Source: an uncultured Lachnospiraceae bacterium
GTDB lineage: Bacteria > Bacillota > Clostridia > Lachnospirales > Lachnospiraceae
Assembly: GCA_910588565.1 (NCBI GenBank)
Contig: CAJUPF010000019.1
Location: forward strand, 1 to 46,141
Length of the DNA: 46,141 bases
Direction: 5' to 3'
Below are positions 30,436-39,027 of the stretch, in pieces. Below the pieces are notes generated by a model. That model was not told the DNA's origin and ran no database searches. It saw nothing but the letters and a program-made list of their open reading frames with translations. The first letter of the stretch is position 1. The number at the start of each line of letters is the position of its first letter. The position numbers were made by a program, and so were the translations under genes.

Positions 30436-31809
30436 ATGGCTCATATCCAGACACAGACAGAATGGGAAACAGAAATGTCAGAAAAGATTCTGCAATTTAT
30501 CCGCCATGAGCTTTATCTGGAGCTGCGTCATCTGGAGCCCGCATTATCTGCGCTTGCTTATCGGCGGATTGACGGACTGCTTACATTTGCTGCAGACGGG
30601 CGTTGCCTGTATTATTCCACAGAGCCGGTGCTTCGGATTTTCCAGAAAAATTCCGCTTTTTTGGATCGGGCATATCTGCATACGATTCTGCATTGTCTGT
30701 TTAAGCACCTGTGGATGATGCCGGGCGTGAGGTCGGATAAGGCAGTCCGGAACTGGAATATTGCCTGCGATATTGCAGTGGAATACACGATAGATTCGAT
30801 GAATATTGTCTGCACGAAGCGGATTTTAAGCTGGATTCGCAGGAATACATATGATATCTTTCTATCTGACAGGAATGAAAAGCTCTCTTCCGGGGATTCT
30901 TCTATGCCTTCCGGCAGAAAGAAAAAGTCTCATGGAATGTCTGCTGCAATTATATTCCGGTGGTTAAGGGAGCAGGAAGAGGATCAGATTTTAGAACTGG
31001 CAAGAGAATTTTATACAGATGACCACAGATTCTGGCCGGAGCCAAAGGAACAGGAGACGCCCGTCCAGTTACAGGCCAGGCAGAACTGGGATAAAACCGC
31101 CAGGCAGGTCACATTAGAGCAAAGCCGCAGAGGGGATGATCCCAAAGAGGGAGAAGAAGTGTTTGCAGCCCAGCTTTGCAGTGCGAAAAGCAGGAGAAGC
31201 TATCGGGAATTTTTACAGAAATTTGCCGTTTTACAGGAGGAGGCACATCTGGACCCGGAAGAATTTGAACTGGGATATTATTCTTACGGGCTGAGGCTGT
31301 ATGGGAATCTGCCCTTGATCGAGCCCCTGGAGACAAGGGAAGTGCAGAAAATCCGCGAATTTGTAATTGTGATTGATACCAGTTATTCCACAAGCGGAGA
31401 ATTGGTGGAAGGATTTTTAAAAGAAACGTTTTCGATATTATCCCAGAAAAACAGTTTTTTTCGACAGTTCTGTATTCGGATTCTGCAGTGCGATAACCAG
31501 GTGCGGATGGATGATACGATTCATAGCGATAAGGAGTTAGACCGCCTGCTTGCAGAGTTTCAGATTGCCGGGGGAGGCGGGACGGATTTTCGTCCGGCGT
31601 TTGCCTATGTGGATGATTTGCTTGCAAAAGGAGAAATAAAGCAGCTGGGCGGGCTTTTATATTTTACGGATGGAAAGGGAATTTATCCGAAGAAACAACC
31701 GGAATATAAAACTGCCTTTCTGTTTTTGGAGGACTATGAGGAGGAAGCAGTGCCGCCCTGGGCGATGCGTCTGGCGGTAGAACCGGAGGAGTGGATACAT
31801 GAATATTAA
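30436..31809 (+). CDS. VWA-like protein with DUF2201-type N-terminal metallopeptidase-like domain
   Basis: The 457-residue protein has an N-terminal DUF2201-like region (about 10-110) and a C-terminal von Willebrand A domain (about 310-455). The VWA metal site is visible: VIDTSYS near 314-320, GGGGTDF near 376-382 and YFTDGKG near 411-417. The peptidase motif reads H82-T-I-L-H86 in place of HExxH, so the catalytic glutamate is lost. Residues 152-166 (SSGDSSMPSGRKKKS) are the 45-bp element in frame, in a polar linker between the two domains. GAGGAGGGAGACT precedes the ATG; its end overlaps the AAA gene by 11 bp. Confidence 0.82.
   Translation: MAHIQTQTEWETEMSEKILQFIRHELYLELRHLEPALSALAYRRIDGLLTFAADGRCLYYSTEPVLRIFQKNSAFLDRAYLHTILHCLFKHLWMMPGVRSDKAVRNWNIACDIAVEYTIDSMNIVCTKRILSWIRRNTYDIFLSDRNEKLSSGDSSMPSGRKKKSHGMSAAIIFRWLREQEEDQILELAREFYTDDHRFWPEPKEQETPVQLQARQNWDKTARQVTLEQSRRGDDPKEGEEVFAAQLCSAKSRRSYREFLQKFAVLQEEAHLDPEEFELGYYSYGLRLYGNLPLIEPLETREVQKIREFVIVIDTSYSTSGELVEGFLKETFSILSQKNSFFRQFCIRILQCDNQVRMDDTIHSDKELDRLLAEFQIAGGGGTDFRPAFAYVDDLLAKGEIKQLGGLLYFTDGKGIYPKKQPEYKTAFLFLEDYEEEAVPPWAMRLAVEPEEWIHEY
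30888..30932 (+). repeat. 45-bp insertion element, copy D (inside the VWA gene)
   Basis: The core (30888-30917) starts TTCCGGGGATTC and ends TGCCTTCCGGCAG. AGGAATGAAAAGCTC (30871-30885) recurs as AGAAAGAAAAAGTCT (30916-30930) at 45 nt, about 9 of 15 identical, the most diverged flank of the four. Confidence 0.65.
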
Positions 31810-33358
31810 ACAGGCCAAAGAAGAGATTATACATACAGTACGGGCATATCTGGCCAAAGAAGAGGATTCTTTGGGGGAAACTGCCGAGTATAAAGTTCCG
31901 GTAATCCGGCAGCGCCCGATTCTTCTGATGGGACCGCCGGGGATTGGAAAAACGCAGATTATGGAGCAGATCGCACAGGAGTGCCGGATTGGCCTGGTTT
32001 CCTATACGATTACACATCATACCAGGCAGAGCGCGGTGGGGCTTCCATTTATAAAAGAGAGGCAGTTTCAGGGAAAACAGTATTCTGTGACAGAATATAC
32101 GATGAGCGAAATTATTGCCAGCGTCTATCGGAAGATCGAAGAAGGATTTTTGGAAGGGATACTGTTTATCGATGAAATCAACTGCGTATCAGAAACGCTG
32201 GCGCCCGCGATGCTGCAGTTTCTGCAGTGCAAAACGTTTGGAAACCAGGAGGTTCCAAAAGGCTGGATTATTGTGGCGGCTGGAAATCCGCCGGAATACA
32301 ATAAATCCGTGCGGGAATTTGATATGGTAACGTTAGACAGGGTCCGGGTGATTTCTGTGGAAGCCGATTACAAAGTCTGGAAGGAATACGCCAGAACTAC
32401 GCAGATGCATAGCGCATTGCTCAGTTACCTGGACCTTCGGCCGAAGAATTTTTATCGGGTGGAAGCGGATGTGGATGGGCTGCAGTATGTAACGGCAAGA
32501 GGATGGGAAGATTTTAGCCATCTGCTTTGCAGTTATGAGGCAATGGAGCTTTTGGTTTCAAAGGAAATCGTTTATGAATTTCTGCATCATCAGGATGTGG
32601 CGGAAGATGTGGCGGCTTATATTGATTTATACCGGAAATACCAGGATGATTATGGGATTGACAGAATATTGCGCGGCAGGGTGAAGCCGGAAGTGTTTGC
32701 CAGGGTGTACCAGGCTGGATTTGATGAGCGGATCAGTGTGGTAAACCTGCTTTTGGATGGGCTTATGGGATATTTTAGAACGGTTTCGTTTGAAAAAAAT
32801 GTGACAGACGGGTATTTTTCTTTTTTAAAAACCTGGCGCAAAAAACTGGAGCAGATTTCAGAAGGGGATACGGCTGCATTTGCCGGAGCAAAGGCTGACG
32901 AATGTTTAGAGCTTTATCAGAACCAGTTGGAAGAATGGACGATTTTGGAGAAAAAAAGCCGGGATGCCAAAAAGACTGCCGCCGGGGAGGATTCTGCACT
33001 GTATAACGACCATAAGGTTCTGCGCCGCCTTCTTGATTTGCTAAAAGAAGGAACTCCTTTGGAGCAAGCAGAATCCGGGGAACCCTTTGAGCGGGCAAGA
33101 GCCTTTTTTGAACTGCAGAGACAGCGGCTAGAAGAGGCAGAAAAAGAGGCGGGGAGGGCATTGGAGTATGCGTTTGATTTTATGGAAGAGGCTTTTTCAC
33201 AGGGAGAAGAGATGGTGGTGTTTGTCACAGAGCTGACGGTCAGTAAAGAAGCGGCGGCATTTTTATCGGAATATATTTGTGAACGGTATCTGGCTTATAA
33301 CAGACAGCTGCTGATTGGAAGCAGAAAAGGCGAGCTGCTGTCAGAATTGAATCGATAG
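31799..33358 (+). CDS. MoxR-type AAA ATPase
   Basis: The 519-residue protein has Walker A GPPGIGKT (about 45-52), Walker B ILFIDEIN (about 121-128), sensor-1 IIVAAGNPPEYN near 161 and the arginine-finger region FDMVTLDRVRVI. The C-terminal third (about 350-500) is a long charged helical region. MoxR ATPases work with VWA proteins as chaperone-like assemblies, and the VWA gene overlaps this one by 11 bp, so the two proteins very probably act together. What they remodel is not known. Confidence 0.85.
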   Translation: MNIKQAKEEIIHTVRAYLAKEEDSLGETAEYKVPVIRQRPILLMGPPGIGKTQIMEQIAQECRIGLVSYTITHHTRQSAVGLPFIKERQFQGKQYSVTEYTMSEIIASVYRKIEEGFLEGILFIDEINCVSETLAPAMLQFLQCKTFGNQEVPKGWIIVAAGNPPEYNKSVREFDMVTLDRVRVISVEADYKVWKEYARTTQMHSALLSYLDLRPKNFYRVEADVDGLQYVTARGWEDFSHLLCSYEAMELLVSKEIVYEFLHHQDVAEDVAAYIDLYRKYQDDYGIDRILRGRVKPEVFARVYQAGFDERISVVNLLLDGLMGYFRTVSFEKNVTDGYFSFLKTWRKKLEQISEGDTAAFAGAKADECLELYQNQLEEWTILEKKSRDAKKTAAGEDSALYNDHKVLRRLLDLLKEGTPLEQAESGEPFERARAFFELQRQRLEEAEKEAGRALEYAFDFMEEAFSQGEEMVVFVTELTVSKEAAAFLSEYICERYLAYNRQLLIGSRKGELLSELNR

Positions 33359-33366
33359 GAGGAATT

Positions 33367-35055
33367 ATGAAACGGGCAGAGGATTTAAGAACACTTTTAG
33401 ACAGAATTGACCGCCGGGGATATCCGGCGTATAAAGATACGGCAGGAACATACCAGTTCCGGGGGTATATATTATCGATTGACCATGTACAGGGAGATCC
33501 ATTTGCATCTCCTTCCAAGGTAAGCATAATTGTTTCAGGCGGGCGGGCAGGTTTTCCAAAGGAGTATTATGAAACGTCCTGGCGGAAGGCTGCGCTGCAG
33601 GATATGCTGATCCGCCGTTTTTACCAAAAGGCAGAGAAATTCTCTTTTCAGGCAAAAGGTTCCGGAAAAAGCGGGATGATTGCAGTCAGCCGTCCTGCGC
33701 AGAAGATTTTAGAACGCAGCGCCTGTCAGATAAACGGGACGAATGGGGAAATTTGTTTTAGGCTTGAGATTGGTTTTCCGGCAAATGGGAGGACAGTCAA
33801 CGCACGGGAGCTGCAGAAGATTTTATTTACTTTTTTGCCGACATGTATAGAAGAATCTTTGTATTACAAGGCTTACAATAAGCGGCAGGTGCAGGATGTC
33901 ATTGAATTATCGGATGACCAGCAGTTTATCCGCGAAGAACTGAAAAAGAAGGAGCTTGTGGCTTTTGTGGCAAATGGTTCTGTGCTGCCAAGAGCTACGG
34001 GGGTTTCGGACAAGCCGATGAAAGAAGCGGTAAGATTTGTTTCGCCGGAATCTATGGAAGTGACGCTTGAGCTTCCCCATGCAGGAGAACTGCGCGGAAT
34101 GGGAATCCGCAGAGGAATTACATTAGTGGTAGGCGGCGGATATCATGGAAAATCGACCTTGCTGAAAGCATTGGAGGCAGGCGTATATAATCATATTTCC
34201 GGGGATGGCAGGGAGTATGTGATTACAGATGATACTGCGGTAAAAATCCGGGCGGAGGACGGCAGATGTGTAAAACAAACAGATATCTCCATGTTTATCG
34301 GTACCCTTCCCAATGGAAAGGACACGAAATCGTTTTCCACAGAGGATGCCAGCGGAAGTACGTCTCAGGCGGCAAATATGATAGAGGCAATCGAAGCGGA
34401 AGCGAAAACGTTTCTGATCGATGAAGATACTTCCGCTACAAATTTCATGATCCGGGACGAGCTGATGCAGCGGGTGGTAAACCGTGAATCGGAGCCGATT
34501 ACGCCGTTTATTGACCGGGTGGAGGAATTGTATGCGCGTTTTGGGATTTCTACGGTTTTAGTTGCCGGAAGCTGCGGCTCTTATTTCCATAAAGCAGATA
34601 CGGTAATTCAGATGAATCAGTACATCCCGGTGGATGTAACCGCGCTTGCCAAAAAGGAAGCACAGCAGTTTCCATTGGAATTAGAGCAGTTAAAACCGGC
34701 AGATACACCGGAGTTTCGGCGGGTGTTGTTCCGGAAAAAAGCAGGCGGCGATCGGATGAAGATAAAAGTGATGGGGCGGGATGCGCTGTCTGTGGATCGG
34801 GAAACGGTGGATCTGCGCTATGTCGAACAGATTGCAGATACAGAGCAGGTGGTAATGCTTGGTTGTATCTTAAAATATATCCTGCAGAATATGTCCGATG
34901 GAAAGAAAACTTTAAAAGAGATTGTGGAGTTCCTCTGTAAAACGACAGAGCATGGCGGAATGGAGAAGATATATGGCGGAAGATACCTTCCAACCGGACT
35001 TGCAATGCCAAGGCCGCAGGAAATCTATGCCTGTCTGAACCGCTACCGGAAGTAA
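33367..35055 (+). CDS. ABC-class ATPase domain protein (PF09818-like)
   Basis: The 562-residue protein matches the predicted ABC-class ATPase family. It has a Walker A variant GGGYHGKSTLLKALEAG near 257-273, a signature-like DASGSTSQAANMIEAIE near 328, the Walker B-like AKTFLIDEDTSATNFMIRD near 349 and VLVAGSCGSYFHKADTVI near 395. AGGAGGAATT precedes the ATG, 8 bp after the AAA gene. Members have been linked to RNA-binding ATPases in other organisms, but the bacterial role is not established. It is the last gene of the four-gene set. Confidence 0.85.
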   Translation: MKRAEDLRTLLDRIDRRGYPAYKDTAGTYQFRGYILSIDHVQGDPFASPSKVSIIVSGGRAGFPKEYYETSWRKAALQDMLIRRFYQKAEKFSFQAKGSGKSGMIAVSRPAQKILERSACQINGTNGEICFRLEIGFPANGRTVNARELQKILFTFLPTCIEESLYYKAYNKRQVQDVIELSDDQQFIREELKKKELVAFVANGSVLPRATGVSDKPMKEAVRFVSPESMEVTLELPHAGELRGMGIRRGITLVVGGGYHGKSTLLKALEAGVYNHISGDGREYVITDDTAVKIRAEDGRCVKQTDISMFIGTLPNGKDTKSFSTEDASGSTSQAANMIEAIEAEAKTFLIDEDTSATNFMIRDELMQRVVNRESEPITPFIDRVEELYARFGISTVLVAGSCGSYFHKADTVIQMNQYIPVDVTALAKKEAQQFPLELEQLKPADTPEFRRVLFRKKAGGDRMKIKVMGRDALSVDRETVDLRYVEQIADTEQVVMLGCILKYILQNMSDGKKTLKEIVEFLCKTTEHGGMEKIYGGRYLPTGLAMPRPQEIYACLNRYRK

Positions 35056-35065
35056 ACGCGGGATT

Positions 35066-35131
35066 CCCTCCGATTTTTAGCATAAATACGTTCCTTGCGC
35101 ATACAATGTATTAATCAGGGGAATCGGAGGG
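35066..35131 (+). promoter_or_regulatory. Long-range inverted repeat that covers a ribosome binding site
   Basis: CCCTCCGATT (35066-35075) is perfectly complementary to AATCGGAGGG (35122-35131). The right arm contains the GGAGGGG ribosome site of the gene starting at 35138. If both arms are in the same transcript the hairpin (46-nt loop) would hide the ribosome site. The loop also holds ATACAATGTAT, which could be promoter or operator sequence. Confidence 0.45.
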
Positions 35132-35137
35132 GTTAAG

Positions 35138-35581
35138 ATGAGCGCCAAGACAAAAATTGTAGTTCTCCATATGAAAGAAATGATATATACACTGATATTT
35201 GCGGGGCTTGGAATATTGCTGATCCTGCTTCTGGTCTTTATGTTTCTTCCAAAGCAGAAGGATAAAAGCGCAGAGACCATGAAATATGTTGCCGGTGTGT
35301 ATGCTTCTGCCATACAGTTTAACGACAATACCATTGATGTGCAGGTCGTGGTGGATGAGAACCGGATCAATTCTATATCACTGGTTAATCTGGATGAAAC
35401 AGTGGCAACCATGTATCCGCTGATGGAGCCGGCGGTGGAGAAACTTGCAGAGCAGATTATAGCGAAGCAGTCAACAGAGAATATCACATACAGTGAAGAA
35501 AATCAGTATACTTCGATGGTCATTTTAAATGCGGTAAACAGTGCGCTGGAAAAGGCGGATGCGCAGAAAAAGACGCAATAG
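35138..35581 (+). CDS. Membrane-anchored FMN-binding-domain-like protein
   Basis: The 147-residue protein has one N-terminal membrane segment (about 16-36, YTLIFAGLGILLILLLVFMF) and an outside domain that reads like FMN_bind: VAGVYASAIQFNDNTIDVQVVVDENRINSISLV, then IIAKQSTENITYSEENQYTSMVILNAVNSALEKA. The usual flavin-attachment motif (SGAT before S/T) is here EENQYTS, so covalent flavin binding is doubtful. GGAGGGG precedes the ATG. A terminator follows. Confidence 0.65.
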   Translation: MSAKTKIVVLHMKEMIYTLIFAGLGILLILLLVFMFLPKQKDKSAETMKYVAGVYASAIQFNDNTIDVQVVVDENRINSISLVNLDETVATMYPLMEPAVEKLAEQIIAKQSTENITYSEENQYTSMVILNAVNSALEKADAQKKTQ

Positions 35582-35602
35582 GAGAACTAGGATGTCAGCA
35601 TA

Positions 35603-35641
35603 GAGGAGATTTGCATACCCAGAATGCAGATCTCCTTTTTT
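35603..35641 (+). terminator. Intrinsic terminator after the FMN-binding-like gene
   Basis: AGGAGATTTGCAT (35604-35616) pairs with ATGCAGATCTCCT (35624-35636), one G-U pair, followed by TTTTTTG. Confidence 0.88.
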
Positions 35642-35658
35642 GTACGCCTGGCGGCGCA

Positions 35659-35700
35659 TAAAAAAGCAGCCCCGGAGCAGTGTCGCTTCCTGGGCTGTTT
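35659..35700 (-). terminator. Terminator of the minus-strand small membrane protein gene
   Basis: Read on the minus strand, ACAGCCCAGGAAGCG ... CTCCGGGGCTG folds into a stem and is followed by CTTTTTTAT. It lies just past the stop at 35712. Confidence 0.7.
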
Positions 35701-35711
35701 CCAATTATTCT

Positions 35712-35966
35712 CTAATCTTCAGCTTCAGCTTCTGCTGACAGGCCATTCAGGTAATCAGAGAGCGCGTCCGTCGTAATCTCGGTTGTCTTCGTCGGACGGG
35801 AAGATTCCCATTTGGTATATCCGGAATATCCGATCCATCCAACCAAAGCTACGCAGATCACTGCACCAATAGTACGCGCTGCGATAGATTTGGCTTTCTC
35901 CTTTTTCATGATTTGCTTGCGGTTTGCTTTTTCCTGTTTATAGCGATCTACTTTTGCCTGACTCAT
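35712..35966 (-). CDS. Small single-pass membrane protein
   Basis: The 84-residue protein has a very basic N-terminus (KVDRYKQEKANRKQIMKKEK), one membrane segment (about 30-49, ARTIGAVICVALVGWIGYSG) and a short acidic end (SAEAEAED). AGGAGATAGAAAAT precedes the ATG at 35966, so upstream in-frame sequence is not part of the gene. It stands alone, with its own terminator, divergent from uppP. I do not recognise a family. Confidence 0.72.
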   Translation of the reverse strand: MSQAKVDRYKQEKANRKQIMKKEKAKSIAARTIGAVICVALVGWIGYSGYTKWESSRPTKTTEITTDALSDYLNGLSAEAEAED

Positions 35967-36102
35967 ATTTTCTATCTCCTTAAAAACATTTTTAGGTATT
36001 ATACTATATCCTGCAAAAAATGTAAAGTTTTCGATAAACGATTGACTTTGCAGTCTCTTTTCGATACCATAGTTCTGAATACAAATCATAATGGAGGATA
36101 TT

Positions 36103-36921
36103 ATGACAGAACTATTAAAAGCTATTTTTTTCGGAATCGTGGAAGGAATCACAGAATGGCTTCCCATCAGCAGTACGGGACATCTGATTTTGCTGAATGA
36201 ATTTATCAGCTTAGATGTTTCCGAAGAGTTTTTCAGCATGTTTGAGGTGGTGATCCAGCTGGGGGCGATTCTGGCGGTGGTAGTCCTTTTCTGGAATGAA
36301 ATCTGGCCGTTTTCAACGAAAGAGAAGTATTATATCCGGACGGATACATTTGTGATGTGGTTTAAAATTGTAGTCGCCTGCATTCCGGCGGCGGCGGTGG
36401 AGCTGCTTTTTGGAGATGTGATTGAAGAGCTGTTTTACAATTATATTGTAATTGCGCTGGCGTTGATTGTGTTTGGCGTCGCGTTTATCTGGATTGAAAA
36501 TACGAACAGGAGAAAAAAACCGAAGATGCAGTCGATTGCGGAGATTACTTGGATGACAGCCTTTTGGATTGGCATGTTTCAGCTGATTGCCGCAGTATTT
36601 CCAGGAACGAGCCGTTCGGGCGCGACGATTCTGGGAGGAATTCTCTTAGGAGTATCGAGAAGCGTAGCGGCGGAATTTACCTTCTTTCTGGCAATTCCGG
36701 TGATGTTTGGGGCAAGTCTGATGAAAGTGCTGGATTTTGGGTTTTCGTTTACTTCCGGAGAGCTTACGATTCTAATTGCGGCTATGGTTACCGCCTTTGT
36801 AGTTTCTGTTGCAGTGATCCGGTTTTTAATGGATTATATCAAAAAACATGATTTTAAAGTGTTTGGCTGGTACCGGATTGTACTGGGCGCTTTGGTTTTA
36901 CTCTATTTTACAATATTTTAA
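36103..36921 (+). CDS. uppP: Undecaprenyl-diphosphatase
   Basis: The 272-residue integral membrane protein carries the two family motifs, EGITEWLPISSTGHLIL (about 14-30) and PGTSRSGATILGG (about 167-179). It recycles undecaprenyl pyrophosphate to the monophosphate carrier for cell-wall synthesis and gives bacitracin tolerance when abundant. GGAGGATATT decides the start at 36103 over the ATG at 36091, which is part of the ribosome site. It diverges from the small membrane protein gene and is followed by the debranching enzyme gene after 15 bp. Confidence 0.95.
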   Translation: MTELLKAIFFGIVEGITEWLPISSTGHLILLNEFISLDVSEEFFSMFEVVIQLGAILAVVVLFWNEIWPFSTKEKYYIRTDTFVMWFKIVVACIPAAAVELLFGDVIEELFYNYIVIALALIVFGVAFIWIENTNRRKKPKMQSIAEITWMTAFWIGMFQLIAAVFPGTSRSGATILGGILLGVSRSVAAEFTFFLAIPVMFGASLMKVLDFGFSFTSGELTILIAAMVTAFVVSVAVIRFLMDYIKKHDFKVFGWYRIVLGALVLLYFTIF

Positions 36922-36936
36922 CTATAGGAGGCGGAA

Positions 36937-39027
36937 ATGAAACAAATGTTACAGGAATCAAAGTTCCATTTGATTCCATTGGGGGAAATTGCAGGTTACA
37001 AGGTACGGCCGGGACTGTACGAGATAAACGGCGCAACGGCGATTCCAGGCGGAGTGAATTTTACGATTCACTCCAACCTGGCGACAAGCTGTGAGTTGCT
37101 GCTGTTTTGCACCAGGGAATACGAACCCTATGCGGTACTGCCTTTTCCGGAAAATTACAGGATTGGAAATGTATTTTCTATGATTGTGTTCGGTCTTCAG
37201 ATTGAAGAGTTTGAATATGCGTACCGGGTAGACGGCCCGTACTGCCCAAAGAAAGGGATTATTTTTGATAAGAGCAAAATTCTGCTTGATCCTTATGCCA
37301 AGGCAGTGACAGGACAGCGGGTCTGGGGACAGAAAGCAAAGCCGGGGCAGGAGTCATACCATGCAAGGGTGGTAAGGGATGACTTCGACTGGCAGGATTC
37401 CAGACAGCCGCTGACGCCGATGGAGGATACGGTTATTTATGAAATGCATGTCAGGGGCTTTACAAAAGACGCTTCTTCCGGCGTAAAATATCCGGGCACA
37501 TTTGCAGGTATTTTAGAGAAACTCCCCTATCTGCTGGAGCTTGGCGTGACTGCGGTGGAGCTGATGCCGCTGTTTGAATTTGATGAACTAAAAGATATGA
37601 GGGAATATCAGGGAAATCAGCTTCTGAATTACTGGGGATACAATACGATCAGTTTTTTTGCCCCGAATACGAGCTATGCTGCCCGGATTGAGCATAATCA
37701 GGAAGGAAATGAGCTCAAGGAGCTGATAAAGGTACTGCATGAACATGGGCTGGAAGTGTATCTGGATGTGGTATTTAACCATACGGCAGAGGGGAATGAA
37801 GATGGTCCGGTGATTTCGTTTAAGGGGCTGGACAACCAGATCTATTATCTTTTGACGCCGGATGGGTATTATTATAATTTCAGCGGCTGCGGCAATACGT
37901 TAAACTGCAATCATCCCATTGTGCAGCAGATGATACTCGAATGCCTGCGCTACTGGGTAGTCAGTTACCGGGTGGATGGCTTCCGGTTCGACCTTGCCAG
38001 TATTCTTGGAAGAAATGAAGACGGATCGCCGATGAGCAAGCCGCCGCTTCTGCAGTCTCTGGCGTTTGATCCGGTGCTTGGAAATGTCAAGCTGATTGCC
38101 GAGGCATGGGATGCGGGCGGACTGTACCAGGTAGGGAATTTCCCGTCCTGGAACCGCTGGATTGAGTGGAATGGAAAATACAGAGATGATTTGCGCTCTT
38201 TCTTAAAGGGAGATTTGGGAAAAGCGAATGTGGCGGTTACCAGAATTTTTGGCTCTGCGGATTTGTATGCTGAGCGGGTCGGCTGTAATGCTTCGGTCAA
38301 TTTTATTACCTGCCACGATGGATTTACGCTGTATGATCTGTATGCATACAATCAGAAGCACAATGAGGCAAACGGCTGGGATAATTCAGACGGCGCAAAC
38401 GATAATTTAAGCTGGAACTGCGGAGCGGAAGGCGAGACGGACGATGAAGGCGTGAACCGGCTGCGTATCCGTATGATGAAGAACGCAGCGGCAGTTCTGC
38501 TGTTAAGCCGGGGCGTTCCAATGTTTTTGGCGGGAGATGAGTTTGGAAATACTCAGTTTGGCAACAATAACCCTTATTGCCAGGACAATATTATCTCCTG
38601 GCTGGACTGGAATCTGCTGGAGAAAAATAAAGATATATTTGAATTTTTCAAATATATGATTGCATTTCGCAAGCAGCACGATCCGATCCGCAAAAATACG
38701 CCTGTCTGCAGTTATGCATTTCCGGTACAGAGTGTCCATGATGTGATACCTTGGGAAAGCAATTTGCATGAGGATTCCCATTATATCGGAATTATGTATG
38801 CAGGACGGACGAAGAATGCGGATGATCTTGTGTATATGGCGGTTAATACGTATTGGGAACCGCTTTCAATTCAGCTGCCCAAGCTGTCACTGGATCACTG
38901 CTGGTATCAGGTTGTGGATACTTATGAGGAGGACAGTGTTATGAAAACGCCTGTTAAGGCAGGATACGGCGTTAAAATCAGGGAACGGTCCGTTATGATA
39001 TTCAGGATGGGAAGCATATATGAATAA
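36937..39027 (+). CDS. Glycogen debranching enzyme / isoamylase-type GH13 hydrolase
   Basis: The 696-residue protein has an N-terminal CBM48-like domain (about 20-150) and a GH13 barrel: DVVFNHT (277-283), GFRFDLAS with nucleophile D352, IAEAWD with acid/base E389 and FITCHDG with D461. This is the GlgX/isoamylase group, which cleaves alpha-1,6 branches of glycogen or starch. There is no signal peptide, so it acts on internal glycogen. AGGAGGCGGAA precedes the ATG. Its end overlaps the glycosylase gene by 8 bp. Confidence 0.9.
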   Translation: MKQMLQESKFHLIPLGEIAGYKVRPGLYEINGATAIPGGVNFTIHSNLATSCELLLFCTREYEPYAVLPFPENYRIGNVFSMIVFGLQIEEFEYAYRVDGPYCPKKGIIFDKSKILLDPYAKAVTGQRVWGQKAKPGQESYHARVVRDDFDWQDSRQPLTPMEDTVIYEMHVRGFTKDASSGVKYPGTFAGILEKLPYLLELGVTAVELMPLFEFDELKDMREYQGNQLLNYWGYNTISFFAPNTSYAARIEHNQEGNELKELIKVLHEHGLEVYLDVVFNHTAEGNEDGPVISFKGLDNQIYYLLTPDGYYYNFSGCGNTLNCNHPIVQQMILECLRYWVVSYRVDGFRFDLASILGRNEDGSPMSKPPLLQSLAFDPVLGNVKLIAEAWDAGGLYQVGNFPSWNRWIEWNGKYRDDLRSFLKGDLGKANVAVTRIFGSADLYAERVGCNASVNFITCHDGFTLYDLYAYNQKHNEANGWDNSDGANDNLSWNCGAEGETDDEGVNRLRIRMMKNAAAVLLLSRGVPMFLAGDEFGNTQFGNNNPYCQDNIISWLDWNLLEKNKDIFEFFKYMIAFRKQHDPIRKNTPVCSYAFPVQSVHDVIPWESNLHEDSHYIGIMYAGRTKNADDLVYMAVNTYWEPLSIQLPKLSLDHCWYQVVDTYEEDSVMKTPVKAGYGVKIRERSVMIFRMGSIYE

